Below are positions 37,601 through 49,600 of a DNA stretch of 64,000 bases, one piece after another (the stretch's first letter is position 1; the number at the start of each line of letters is the position of its first letter). Origin of the DNA: Meconema thalassinum (taxonomy: Eukaryota > Arthropoda > Insecta > Orthoptera > Tettigoniidae). Both the position numbers and the translations under genes were made by a program. Location: the NCBI GenBank assembly GCA_946902985.2, contig OX336388.2, forward strand, positions 293,672,526-293,736,525, written 5' to 3'. The notes under the pieces were generated by a model, which saw only the letters and a program-made list of their open reading frames with translations, did not search any database and had not been told where the DNA came from.

Positions 37601-40600
37601 GTTTCACAACAACATAAGGTGCAAGCTTCCTTCCATCATCTGTTATAGTACAGCGTTGTTTCCCACTTCCGGTCGTGTGTACAATAATACCCCATGTCCC
37701 TTTCTTATCAATTGTTCGACTTTGTGTCGTATCGAAGAATTTCTTGGATTTTCCGCTTCCCAATCACGAAGTTATGAAAATCAATTACCGAACTTTTTGG
37801 TTGTAGTCATTTGGCATTCTTTGCCATAATGATCTTAGTCAAAGTGAGAGTCCATTTTTCTTTATAAAATTAACCACCCAGCCTCGCTGTCTTTAAAATC
37901 AGAAACACTTATCCCATGTGCTGCAGCTAATTCTTGTCCTTTAAATTACAGCATTTTGTGAGAATCAGCATGTCCATTTCGTAACGTAATCTCATATTTC
38001 TGCAGAGCTTCCTCACTTTGCCGAAGCTTGCCACTTTTGGGGCTGCAAAATGCGCTATTGCCATGTGTTTTGGCTTACCTAATCATCTTGGTTGATATGA
38101 TGCAATGTTACTTGAATGCTTTCTCATTGTTGATTAACAAACAATTTTAAAATTGCACTACACACATAAAATATGTTTAAAAAGGACTGAAATGGTGTGT
38201 CACTAGTCAGAACTGATTCACCCACTGAACCATGCAATGATGCTTCCGAACTGGTGATAACAGAAAGTTGTGGGGTATATGGAAATCCCATTTTCGCAAT
38301 GAGAAGGTTGCTAGTTGAAATGCATTATTTTTGCGATGAATTGTTGAGTAAGAGAGCGTCTCAAATACGCAAACATTTATTTTTCCCCCCTCATGAACCC
38401 AAAATGATGCGAGAAAGTAAGTTATGTGACCTCATTCATGATTGGATGGTGTGTTTTGCTTACATGATAAGAAGGTGGGGTGCTAACACATTTTCAAGCT
38501 GGAAAATACCTATTGAATGTATGTGAAAGATTCCAAAATCTAACTTCCATCTCAGTCATCCCTGTACAGATATTTCTTGTATAAGCTGTCAATCAAATGA
38601 AGTGATTCCATCTCATTACTGTATGTGTTTTAGTGTTGAAAGCTTTAGAATTGAGAGACGTGTGTGTCCCATTGAGCTATCTCTCCAATGTGTTGAACAG
38701 GTTTTGTCCCCAGGTGTTGTGAACGTTATCACTACCAATCCTCTGTGGGTAGTCAACACGCGGCTCAAGATGCAAGGGGTACAACCCAAGAGCGGAGCTG
38801 CTAGTCTCCAGGATGTGTCCCAGTACTCGGGACTGTTAGGTGAGTGCATCTTACCATCACTCTCCTGAATCTCTGCTGCTTGCATGCATTAGCAAGAGTT
38901 CACATAGCAGTGCAGTTTTACATTGCCAGTATTTGTTTCTTTGACTTCTGATAGTTGTAATATTCAAGAAAGAATAGAAACATTTTCCGCCTAGTCAAAT
39001 TATCAACAATTATACAGGGTACATATTTGGAGCATCATTGCCCCTTCTTCAGCCCAATCATAGGCATAGTAAACATTATTGTTATTTTGTTGTCCATATA
39101 TTTATAATACTGTATGTCGATGTTTTAAAAATAATGTTGCCAATACTATCTGTAAAGCGGGCCATACACGCTGAGATCTGTATCGAGAGACTGTCTCATG
39201 AAACGCGTTTCTGATACCAGCTGTGTCGTGTGTAGCGTTGTCACAGCTGGTCTCACATGGTATCATGATGCGACGGAGCAGGTATCACGTCTCTCGCTCT
39301 GGACAAGAGACCTTGAGATAGATACAAGCAACATGATACAAGTATCAACAAGTTTACACGTGTGTAGGGAGGTATCGCGTGTATCACAGAGCACGGCCGA
39401 CTGGATGCGAGCTGCGCTCTTCACCGGCCTTGACAATCCCAGTTAGAGCCCATGCATAACGTGTAAATGGAAAATTTCTACTCGTCGCCGATAGAGCGCA
39501 CTCCCATCCCATTATAGGCGCGATTAATAAACAGCTGTACAGTACGTTTATTAAATGTGTAATCTCGAGAACCACTGGATGGATTTTGATGCGGCTTTCA
39601 CCATTCTGTCAAGGTAATCTCAAGGAAGATTTCTGTAGAAATCCATCCAGTTGTTCTCGAGATTACCCGTGACATCCAAGAATCGGGGACTTGGTTTTAC
39701 ACTAAGTAGAGATAAGTCTTTGTTGTGCAATGCTTGGTTAACAGTGCTGTGTGAGCAGTTGAGTAACTAACAAGATTTCATGTAAAAGGTCTCATTGTCT
39801 AGGCCGGTTGTGGAGAGCGCGGGATCAAATCCAGCAAAGTATAAAATGTTTGAACATCCATCCTCAAATAATTAAAGAAATCTTCTGGAGCAGTACCCGC
39901 TAACTCTGTTAAATGTGAAACGTGAGAGTAGTTGGCTGTCTTTGTTAACCATGTTTTAGACCACATTCGTCTTTTCCTTCGATTTTTCATTAAACAAACA
40001 CCAAGAACTATCCCCATAACAAGCATTTCGTCTACTGGAGGATCGGACGCCATGTTAATTCCACTAAAACTAACAACAAATCTCAGCGTGTGTAGCGTCA
40101 CGGAGATGAGAGACCTGTATCTAGAGTCCGCTTGTGTCTCGCATGAACTAGTGACAAAGCAATACCATGCTGTTTCATTCCCGGTGGTAGTTTGGGATAC
40201 AGCGGTAAAACACAATGTGTATATATACCAGTATTGTCAGGGGAGAGTGCAAAATGACTAGTTATGTTTTATGTAGACGACATGATCTGCAAGTACGATA
40301 CGGAGATAACTACTACAAATTCCTGTCCTAACCTACCACACCTTACATCCGAGGCAATCGGTTTATCATATTCTAACCTTGGTCTACCCCTACAGTTCTT
40401 ATCCTTGACCCTTCCTTCCATAACTAAGCTTGCTATTCCTGGGTGACTTTAGCATGTGTCCTATCTCTTCATTAACAGTCGCCAGAAACATCTCTCCTCT
40501 CCCACTAGTCTTAATACCTCTTCATTTGTAACCCTATCTACCAATCTGATCATCATTCTCCTGTAACACCACATTTCAAACGCTTCTATTCTCCTGTTTT

Positions 40601-43600
40601 CTGCTGCTCCAATAGTCCAAGTTTCACTTCCATAGAGTGCCATGCTCCAGACAAAGGCTTTCAAAAATTACTTCGTAATACCTACATCTATATTCGATAT
40701 CAACAGATTCCTTTCCTTGCCTGTCCTAACCTACTTTTTATATCCTCTTTGCTTCGTCAATGCACAATATAAATCCAAGCAAAAATTAAATTGCCTTAAC
40801 TTAAGATTTAACAGATTAGACCACAGCCTCTCATACTTGATTTTCCGAAAACAGTCTCGTACTTCGTACACTATCAACAGTCACTCCAATCATCCTAGTT
40901 CGCATTAATTAGCGAGTTTCAAGTCGTAGGCTGATTTTGGATGGTAGAATAAGAAAAGATAAGAGAACATTCATGGCATTTGTAGACTTAGAAAAGACTT
41001 TTGATAACGTTGATTGGACTAAATTGTTTGACATTTTGAAAATGATTGGAATAAAGTACAGGGATAGGAGGGTGATCTACAATCTATACAGAAACCAGAC
41101 AGCAGTCATTCGAGCTGATGGACATGAGAGAGAAGCTGGTATTCAGAAAGGTGTAAGGCAAGGCTGCAACTTATCACCCATACTTTTCAATCTTTACATT
41201 GAACAAGCAATGAAGGAAATTGTAGAAAAATTTATAGTGGGAGTGAAGATTCAAGGAGAAATAATTTCAACTCTGAGATTTGCTGATGACATCGTCATCT
41301 TGGCCGACACGCCTGAGGATTTGAATGAGTTTTTGAATGGTATGGACTCCATCTTGAGGAAAGAATTCATGATGAAAATTAATAAATGTAAAACAAAAAT
41401 ATTGGAATGCAGTCGCAATAAATCTGAAACCTCTATGGACATCAAATTGGCAGGGGAAAAACTAAAGGAAGTAGGAGACTTCTGTTACTTAGGAAGCAAA
41501 ATAACCAGTGATGGACGAAGCAAAGAGGATATAAAAAGTAGGTTGGCTCAGGCATGGAAAGCATTTCTACAGAAAAGGAATCTGTTGACATCGAATATAG
41601 ATTTAGGTATTAGGAAGACATTTTTGAAAACCTTTGTCTGGAGCGTGGCGCTCTATGGAAGTGAAACTTGGACTATTGGTGCAGCAGAAAAGAGGAGAAT
41701 TGAAGCGTTTGAAATTAGGTGTTACGGGAGAATGATGAAGACCAGATGGGTAGATAGTGTTACAAACGAAGAGGTATTAAGACGAGTGGGAGAGGAGAGA
41801 TGTTTCTGGCGACTGCTAATGAAGAGAAGAGATAGGTTGGTAGGACACATACTAAGACACCCAGGAATAGCAAGCTTAGTTATGGAAGGAAGGGTCGAGG
41901 ACAAGAACTGTAGGGGTAGACCAAGGTTAGAGTATGTTAAACAGATTGCCTCGGATGTAGGGTGTGGTAGCTATGTAGAGATGAAACGATTAGCTCAGGA
42001 CAGGGAGGCATGGAGAGCTGCATCAAACCAGTCAAAAGACTAAAGACTCAAACAACAACATATTCAGTGATACACAGGGCAATTTGAAGCTGTCGGTCCA
42101 AACCCTGTGGCGCTACGACCAGCCGTTCGGGAGATAACATCTGACCTTGAACTGAGGGGATAATTAAATAGAGAATGATTTAGGTGTCGATATATTTATG
42201 TTTGCCATGGAAGGAAAGGAAGAGTGACAGTATTGCTGTATCAGTTAATTGTTAAAAGTGCATGTGATCGCTTTGGTCTTACCATAAATGTCAATAAGAC
42301 TAAAGTCTTAGCACAACCTTCAGCAGGCACACCTCTTCCTCAGTTCAATATCTCCATCTCAAATTTGCCATTAGAACAGGTAGACCACTTCTCGTACCTG
42401 GGCAGTACCATTTCTGTTAGCTGTACCTGTGTGCAGGATGTGGATAAGAGAATTGGCACAGCCCATGCAGCATATGGACGATTAGCGCACCGGGTCTTCA
42501 TGAGTAAAGATCCTGTCCATGAGTACAAAGCAGTAGTCATTTCTACATTGTTGTATGGCTGTGAAACGTGGACCCTTTACCGACGTGATCTTAGGAAGCT
42601 TGAGTGCTTCCACCTACAAAAACTTTGATCAATCCTGAGGATTAAATGGAAAGACCGCATTACCAATATTGCTGTTCTTGAAAAGGCTCAAATCAACAGC
42701 ATTGAATCATCCATAATAGGTCACCAAGATGATTTGGTCATGTCCATCAGATGGATGATGTGAGATTACCTCGTCAAATGCTATATGGTGAGTTATGCTA
42801 TGGCACCAGACCTCATGGTGGTCCTAAGAGGCACTACAAGGACCAATTTAAGCAGACCCTGAAATTGACAGGTCTTGATTCACAAACCTGGGACATGCTG
42901 GCTGAAGACTGCTCAACTTGGCGCCGTACCATCTCGGATATTGTAGAAACGTTTGAAATAGATCGACGCACACATGAAGAGGCCAAGCGTCAAGCTAGGA
43001 AACTTCGAGCAGCCCAACCAAGTCCTCCTCCAGCAATACTATGTGACTTGTGTGGATGCTTGTTCTATGCCAGGATTGGACTCTTTTAGTCACAGTAAAC
43101 ATATCCGATGATGATGACAGTGGTGAAGCTTTAAGAAGTGCTGTATTCATAGACTAACAATGCTCCTTAGCAAGCGGAGTGGCAACCGAACAGTTTTACA
43201 CAGCCAGGCAAGAAATATACCTAGGTATATGGCTATGGCCTTTAAGATAAGCTTTCGAATACAGAAGTACGTGAAAACCCAAAATCTGATAACCTATGTT
43301 ATTGTGGTGTCAGCAATTTTGATGTGTTTTTGTATTGTTGTAATTGTAATTGATGATTGTTAAAGAACCTTCAACTAATTACACCTGTGTGAAGCTAAAT
43401 TAGGTTAAAAATGTAAACAACGCTCAGGTTCCTACGTTTGTCACCAGGAGCTGACTGCGATGGTGTCTAGTAGCCAAGTTCTAAACTAGTAGTTGTTGAC
43501 AGTGGCGTTCGGCGGCAAAAGTAGGAACTACTTGAAAAATTCAAAGTCTGCAGTCCTTACTTGAATTAAGAAACAGATAACACACACTAATACAGTCATC

Positions 43601-46600
43601 ACAATTAACACCGGTTATCAGGCAGATTCTACACACACCCAAAGTACACGGGGCTACATGAGGGCGCTGTCGCAGCCCCTAAACTAAGGAACCAACCAAC
43701 CGTAATTGATGATGATTGTTTTAGTGCTTTGTGACATCATGGTCATGTTGCCCTGTGTATTTGGGTGTGTGTAGAATTTGTCTGATAACCTGTGTCACTG
43801 TGATGTCTGTACTAGTGTGCATATTTGTAATTGAGGTAGGAAGCGGCCAAGGTCTTAACTTAGGTACCGTCTCTTGAATAGAAGTGGGGGGAACCACAGA
43901 AAACCACTACCAGGGTGGCTGAGGTAGGAATCTAACCCACATCATCTCAGTTTTGCCTCACGAGGCAGAGTGTACACCGTTCCAGCCCTCAGGGCAGAAT
44001 TTAATTGCTTGCTAGGGCTGGGAATCAAACCCGGACCTTTTGGGCGACAGCCAAGAATGCTGATCGCCACACCAGGAGGTGAATACGTGCATGAATAACA
44101 TTTGTGACATTTTATATCTGCCTCATATCACAATTATAAAAATGTGAGCTTAGATATTGGTAGGATTAGGCCCTCCATCTCGTACATGCACTTACATGTG
44201 TTCAGAGGAAAGGTCGTGTGTATACTGCGAGGTAGAGTTGTGCCATCTCTCGCCAGTCTCATTGCAGCAACAGCGCTCAGCAGGATGCATGTTACTGGAC
44301 GAGCCCATGTTCACAGTTGTTTTGTGTTTGGTAGAGTCATGAAGGAAACAGTGCCATTTGTGCAGCTTGTGACATAGCTTGCCACGATGGGTGAGTGGAT
44401 AGCGTGTCGATCTACCAACCCCAAGATTGCAGGTTCGCTCCTGGCCGTGGTAAGTGATTTTTTGAAAGGTGGCAAAAATACGACACGCATGTCATACGAT
44501 GTTGGCATGTCAAAGAACCCATTTGAATTCAGTAGGCCGTGTTCATAATGACAAAATTAATCTCGGGAGTTTCCGCCCTCTACTGAAAGCGCTATAGTGT
44601 TCAAGGAGCTTAGATATCTAACCTCCTTGACTTTCATAGTGATTCAAGGAACAACGAAATTCGACATGCAAGCTGCCCTCTGGGTGTCAAATTACAAAGC
44701 TTGCACCCGGCACCCGAGGCCATACAATATTATTATTAGCTTGTGACATACTCTCAAACACAGAAGACCATAATGAATATGCATAAACTAAGGGTACAAA
44801 TTCAGTGATTGATTGGTTGAAATAATGATTGAATGAACGATAGTCAGCAGAGATGTCAGTGGTGCTGTATATGTCATGGAAATTCATTATAATGAGCTCA
44901 AAGAATTTCAGAATATACATTTCCTGCCTTCACAGCTGATAGAGTTTAGAGAGATTGTTGTAAATAAATGTTAAATCCTGTATGTAGCTAACCTTGATTA
45001 TGAATCTGACGAGTCTTTGCTGTTTTGAGGAGAATGGGCCGTCATGTTTACATCTGTGTGGGGCGGGAGGGAAGACATGTATTCTCTGCACTAGGAGATA
45101 CTGGTACTAATACATTATTTGTGCTAATAACACTAATTCTACTGTGATAATTAAGGCCTGGAAGTTCATGTACTATTAAATGAATAAATATGCACTACTT
45201 ACTGTTCAAATATGATTCACGTTTAAAAAATATGCACTATCAAATAATTATGGCAATTACGATCACTCCATATTCTTTAGCGTTTCTATTTTGAAGATAA
45301 AGAAAAAATGAACAGACGGTCATATAACTACACCCTTTTTAATTATTTTAAATTAGAAACGGTCGTAAATAGTAGGAAATGTTATTTGTTGCCATGTTTA
45401 CCATCATTATTATTCTATTATGCTAATTTTTTAAGTATAACTGATATACAATTTTAGTAGCCATTACATTTTTAAAAATGAAAATAGTGAATCTATTATA
45501 TAAAGCTCAATGTCTGTCTGTCTGTCTGTTATGTATACAAATCTACACCGTTGCACCGATCTGAACCAAACTCTGTATACTTACCCTTCGGAATCCTGCA
45601 GGTAAAGCTGTCTACTTTAAATTTCAGACAGACCACTCCATTCCCTGCATTTAGGCCCTTTGGCACCAATCCACACCGTTTCACCGATCTGAACCAAAAT
45701 GTGCATACTTACCTTTTGAAACCCGACGGAAAACACTGTCTGCTTGAAATTTCGGACAGACCACTACATTCCCTGAATTTAGGCCCTTTAGCACAAATCT
45801 TCACAGTTTCACCGAATTGTACATGCTACCGTTTGATACCCTGCTGGTAACACTGTCCACTTTAAATTTCAGACATACCATTCCATTCCCTGCATTTAGG
45901 CCCCTTAATACAAGCAGAAGCAGCTGGTAGGAAGAAATATGATTGTTATGGGGGACCTCAATGCCCATGTAGGAAGAGAAAGACAAGGTTATGAGAGTGT
46001 TCTAGGACCAGAGGGTTGGGGCGGAAGAAATGAGGAAGGAAAGAGACTGTTGGACTTCTGCCAGAGGAACAGCCTGCTAGTTGGGAACTCCTGGTTTAAG
46101 AAAAGAGAGAGCCACACAATCACAAGGTACAGTGATGACTTGACCAGGAAGTCGGTGGTCGACTATATACTGTATGAGAAAGAACTAAATAAGAACATCA
46201 CGGACATCAAGGTTATACCATCGGAGAACCTGGATAGCGACCATCGATTGCTGGTAATGAACCTGAGAAGGAGTAAGGAGAAGAAAGGGACAAAGAACCA
46301 GGAAAGACGTATAAAGATATGGAAACTGAAAGAAGGGGATAGAAGGGTCGAGTACCTCAAAATGGTAAAGGAAGGAATTCCAACAGATGAAGAAAGAGGG
46401 GTGGAAGAGGAATGGGCTAGATTTAAAAAGACACTAGTAGGTGCAGCAGAAGCAGTATGTGGGAGGACAAGTAGTAAGAAGAGGTGGAAGGAAACACCAT
46501 GGTGGAATGAGAAGACAAAAAATATAGTAAGGGAAAAGAATAGAGCCTTTAGGAGGTGGTATCAAAATAGGACGGTAGAGACAAGGGAAGAGTACCAGGA

Positions 46601-49600
46601 AAGAAAGAAGGAGGCGAAGAGAGTAGTGGCTGAGGAGAGAAGGAAGTGGATGGAAGAGTGGACAAAGATGATGGAGGAGGATAGTGAAGGTACAAGAAAG
46701 GTCCTGTATGGGATGGTAAAAAATAAGAGGCGGAAGGATCCTACGGATTATGTTAGGATGGTGAACAAAAGGGGACAAGAGATAGAAAATAGGGAAGAAC
46801 TGAAGAAAATGTGGAAAGAATATTTTGAAGAACTTCTGAACCCAAATGGAAAAGATGGTGAGGAGGAAGAAATCGGGGAAGAGGAAGATGAACTGCAAAC
46901 AGAAAAGGACTTAATATGGAAAGAAGTGGAAGATGCAGTGAACAAGATGAAAGGAGGGAAGGCACCGGGTGTGGATGAGTTGAGTGTGGAGATGGTGAGA
47001 GCAGATGGAGAGGTGGGGATACAGTGGTTGTACAGAGTGATGAGGACAGCATGGAAGGAAAGGAAGACCCCAGAGGACTGGAAAAAAGGAATCATTGTCC
47101 CGATCTTCAAGAAAGGTAGTAGAACAGATTGCAGAAACTATCGGGGAATAACACTGATGAGTCATTGTGCAAAGATCTTCGAGAAAGTTTTGGAAAAGAG
47201 AATTAGGACAGGGATAGAAGGAGGGATGAGGGAAGAACAACATGGCTTCAGAGCAGGAAGGTCCACAGTGGATTTGATTTTTGCTGTAAGGCAGTTACAA
47301 GAACAGCGCTATGAGTATGGAACAGATCTACTGAGGGCCTTCCTGGACATTGAGAAAGCATATGACAGTGTATGCAGAAACAAAGTATGGAAGTCCCTGG
47401 AGGATATAGGAGTAGAGAAATGGACTATAAAGAGGATAAAGGAGATGTACAAGGGAAGCGTGAGCTGTGTGAAAGTGGGAGGAGAGAGATCAGACTGGTT
47501 GGAACAGAGAAACGGCCTGAGACAAGGAAGTGCACAGTCACCGTTACTTTTCATTGTGGTGATGGATGACATAATGACCCGAGTGGCACAAGTAATTGGG
47601 GACAGAAAGATGAAAGCAATGGTGTTTGCAGATGATTTGATGATTTGGGGAAACGAGGAGGAGGTACAGGAACAGTTGGACGTGTGGGAAGGAATAATAC
47701 AAGGATATGGGATGAAATTTAGCATAAATAAGAGTGAGATGGTGATCACAACAAGGAAGAAGGAAAGAACCACAACGGGAATAACAATTGGTGGGGAACA
47801 GCTGAAGAAAGTGGAGAGTTTCAAGTATCTGGGAAGCCTGATACAAGATAATGGAAGAAACGATAGAGAAATAAATGAGCGGGGAAGGCAGGCAGAAGCA
47901 TTTCGGAGGAGTGTGAGAAGCATGTTATGGAGCAAGGATGTCCCTCAGAATAGCAAAAAGATCATATATCAGACGTACTATGTCCCTATCCTGACGTATG
48001 CCTCGGAGACCTGGGTTATGAAAGGAAGGGAGAAGAGCAAAATACAGGCCAGTGAGATGAGGTTCTTGAGAAGCAGTATTGGAGCTACAAAGATGGACAG
48101 AATAAGAAATGGGAGGACCAGAGAATTAATGAAGGAGGAACCATTAGAGGATGGTATAGAGAAATCTAGACTTAGATGGTATGGACATGTAAAACGAATG
48201 GAGGAGAAGAGGATACCCAGGAGAGTACATGAGACGAAGTGGGAAGGAAAGAGACCGAGGGGAAGACCGAGAGACAGGTGGCTGAAGGGGGTGGAAGAAA
48301 GCGTGAAGAAGAGAGGAGAAGACTGGACAAGGGTGGAGGCTGAGAGATGGTGGGAAGACAGAAGACGTTGGAGAGGCTTGTGTTCCAAACAGACCCAGCC
48401 GGTGGCTGGAAACTGTGCTAGATGATGATGATGATGATGAATACAAATCTACACCGTTTCACCGAATTGTACATGCTACCCTTTGGAACCCTGTGGTTAA
48501 CACTGTCCACTTTAAATGTCGGACAAACCATTCCATTCCTCGCATTTAGGCCCTTTAGGACAAATCTACACAGTTTCAGCTAATTGCACCGAATTTTACT
48601 TGCTTACCCTTTGGAACCCTGTGGGTAACACTGTCCACTTTAAATTTCGAACAGACCACTCCATTCCCTGCATTTAGGCCCTTTAGCACAAATCTACACT
48701 GTTTAACCTAATTGCACCGAATTTTACATACGTATCCGTTGGAATTTCGGACAGACCACTCCATCGCTGCATTTAGGCCCTTTGCCACAAACATACACCG
48801 TTTCACCGATCTGAACCAAAATGTGTATACTTACACTTTGGAACCCTCCGGATAACAGTCTACTTTAAATTTCGGACAGACCCCTCAATTCCCTGCATAG
48901 GCCCTTTTGCAGAAATCTACACCGTGTCTCCCATCATCATCATCATCTGTCTTCTACTCCAGTTGCCCGGGTGTAGTTTACGAGCGCCCTCCACTTGCGT
49001 CTGTCCATGTACCATTCTTCTTTCAGGATTCTATCCCAGCTAACTCCCCTTGTTCCTATGTCCTCCTTCACCTGGTCTAGCCACCTCTTCCTTGGTCTTC
49101 CTACTGGCCTTCTACCAACCACATCTGTGTGTAGTCTTTGTTTTGCTAACCTCCCCTCGTCCATTCGCTTGACATGGCCAAACCATCTCAAACGGGCCCT
49201 TGTCACTTTTTCTTTCAAAGTTGGGTACACTCCAGCTTCTTCCCTAATTTGTTCATTTCTTACCCTATCCCTCCTAGTTTTTTGTACCATTGTTCGTAGA
49301 AACTTCATTTCTGCAGCTTGTAGTTTGCTGTCTATCTGTCTGGTTGTTGGGCAGGTTTCTAGGCCATATGTTATTATGGGGGTAAAGTATGATTGAAAGA
49401 GCGTCTGTTTTGATCTCAAGGGGACTTGTTCGTTCCAGAGTAGGTTCCGAACTTGATGGTAGAACTGGGTTGCTTTTTGGGTTCGGCTATTGATCTCATG
49501 CTGTATCCTGTTATTGCTTGAAATAATGCACCCAAGATAGTTAAACTGGTCTACTGTTTCAAGCTGTGTACCTTCAAGCCTTATTTCTCCTTTCTTGTTC

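Larger units (their letters stand above)
39163..40095 (-). mobile_element. PIF/Harbinger-like remnant
   Basis: The left edge GGGCCATACACGCTGAGA resembles Harbinger ends, and part of it (CTCAGCGTGTGTAGCG) is inverted near 40081. The transposase N-terminus lies at 39799-40053. The right terminus was not located. A fold-back of repeat R1 (39556-39700) and a segment shared with 14806-14880 (here inverted, 39718-39800) lie within, so the element is rearranged. Confidence 0.5.

Noticed and set aside
37108..37617. 169-codon + strand ORF
   Set aside because: Antisense to the LINE and pogo transposase fragments on the minus strand.
43160..43363. Membrane-protein-like 67-codon ORF
   Set aside because: Hydrophobic stretch arises from SINE S3 tail sequence and AT-rich DNA.
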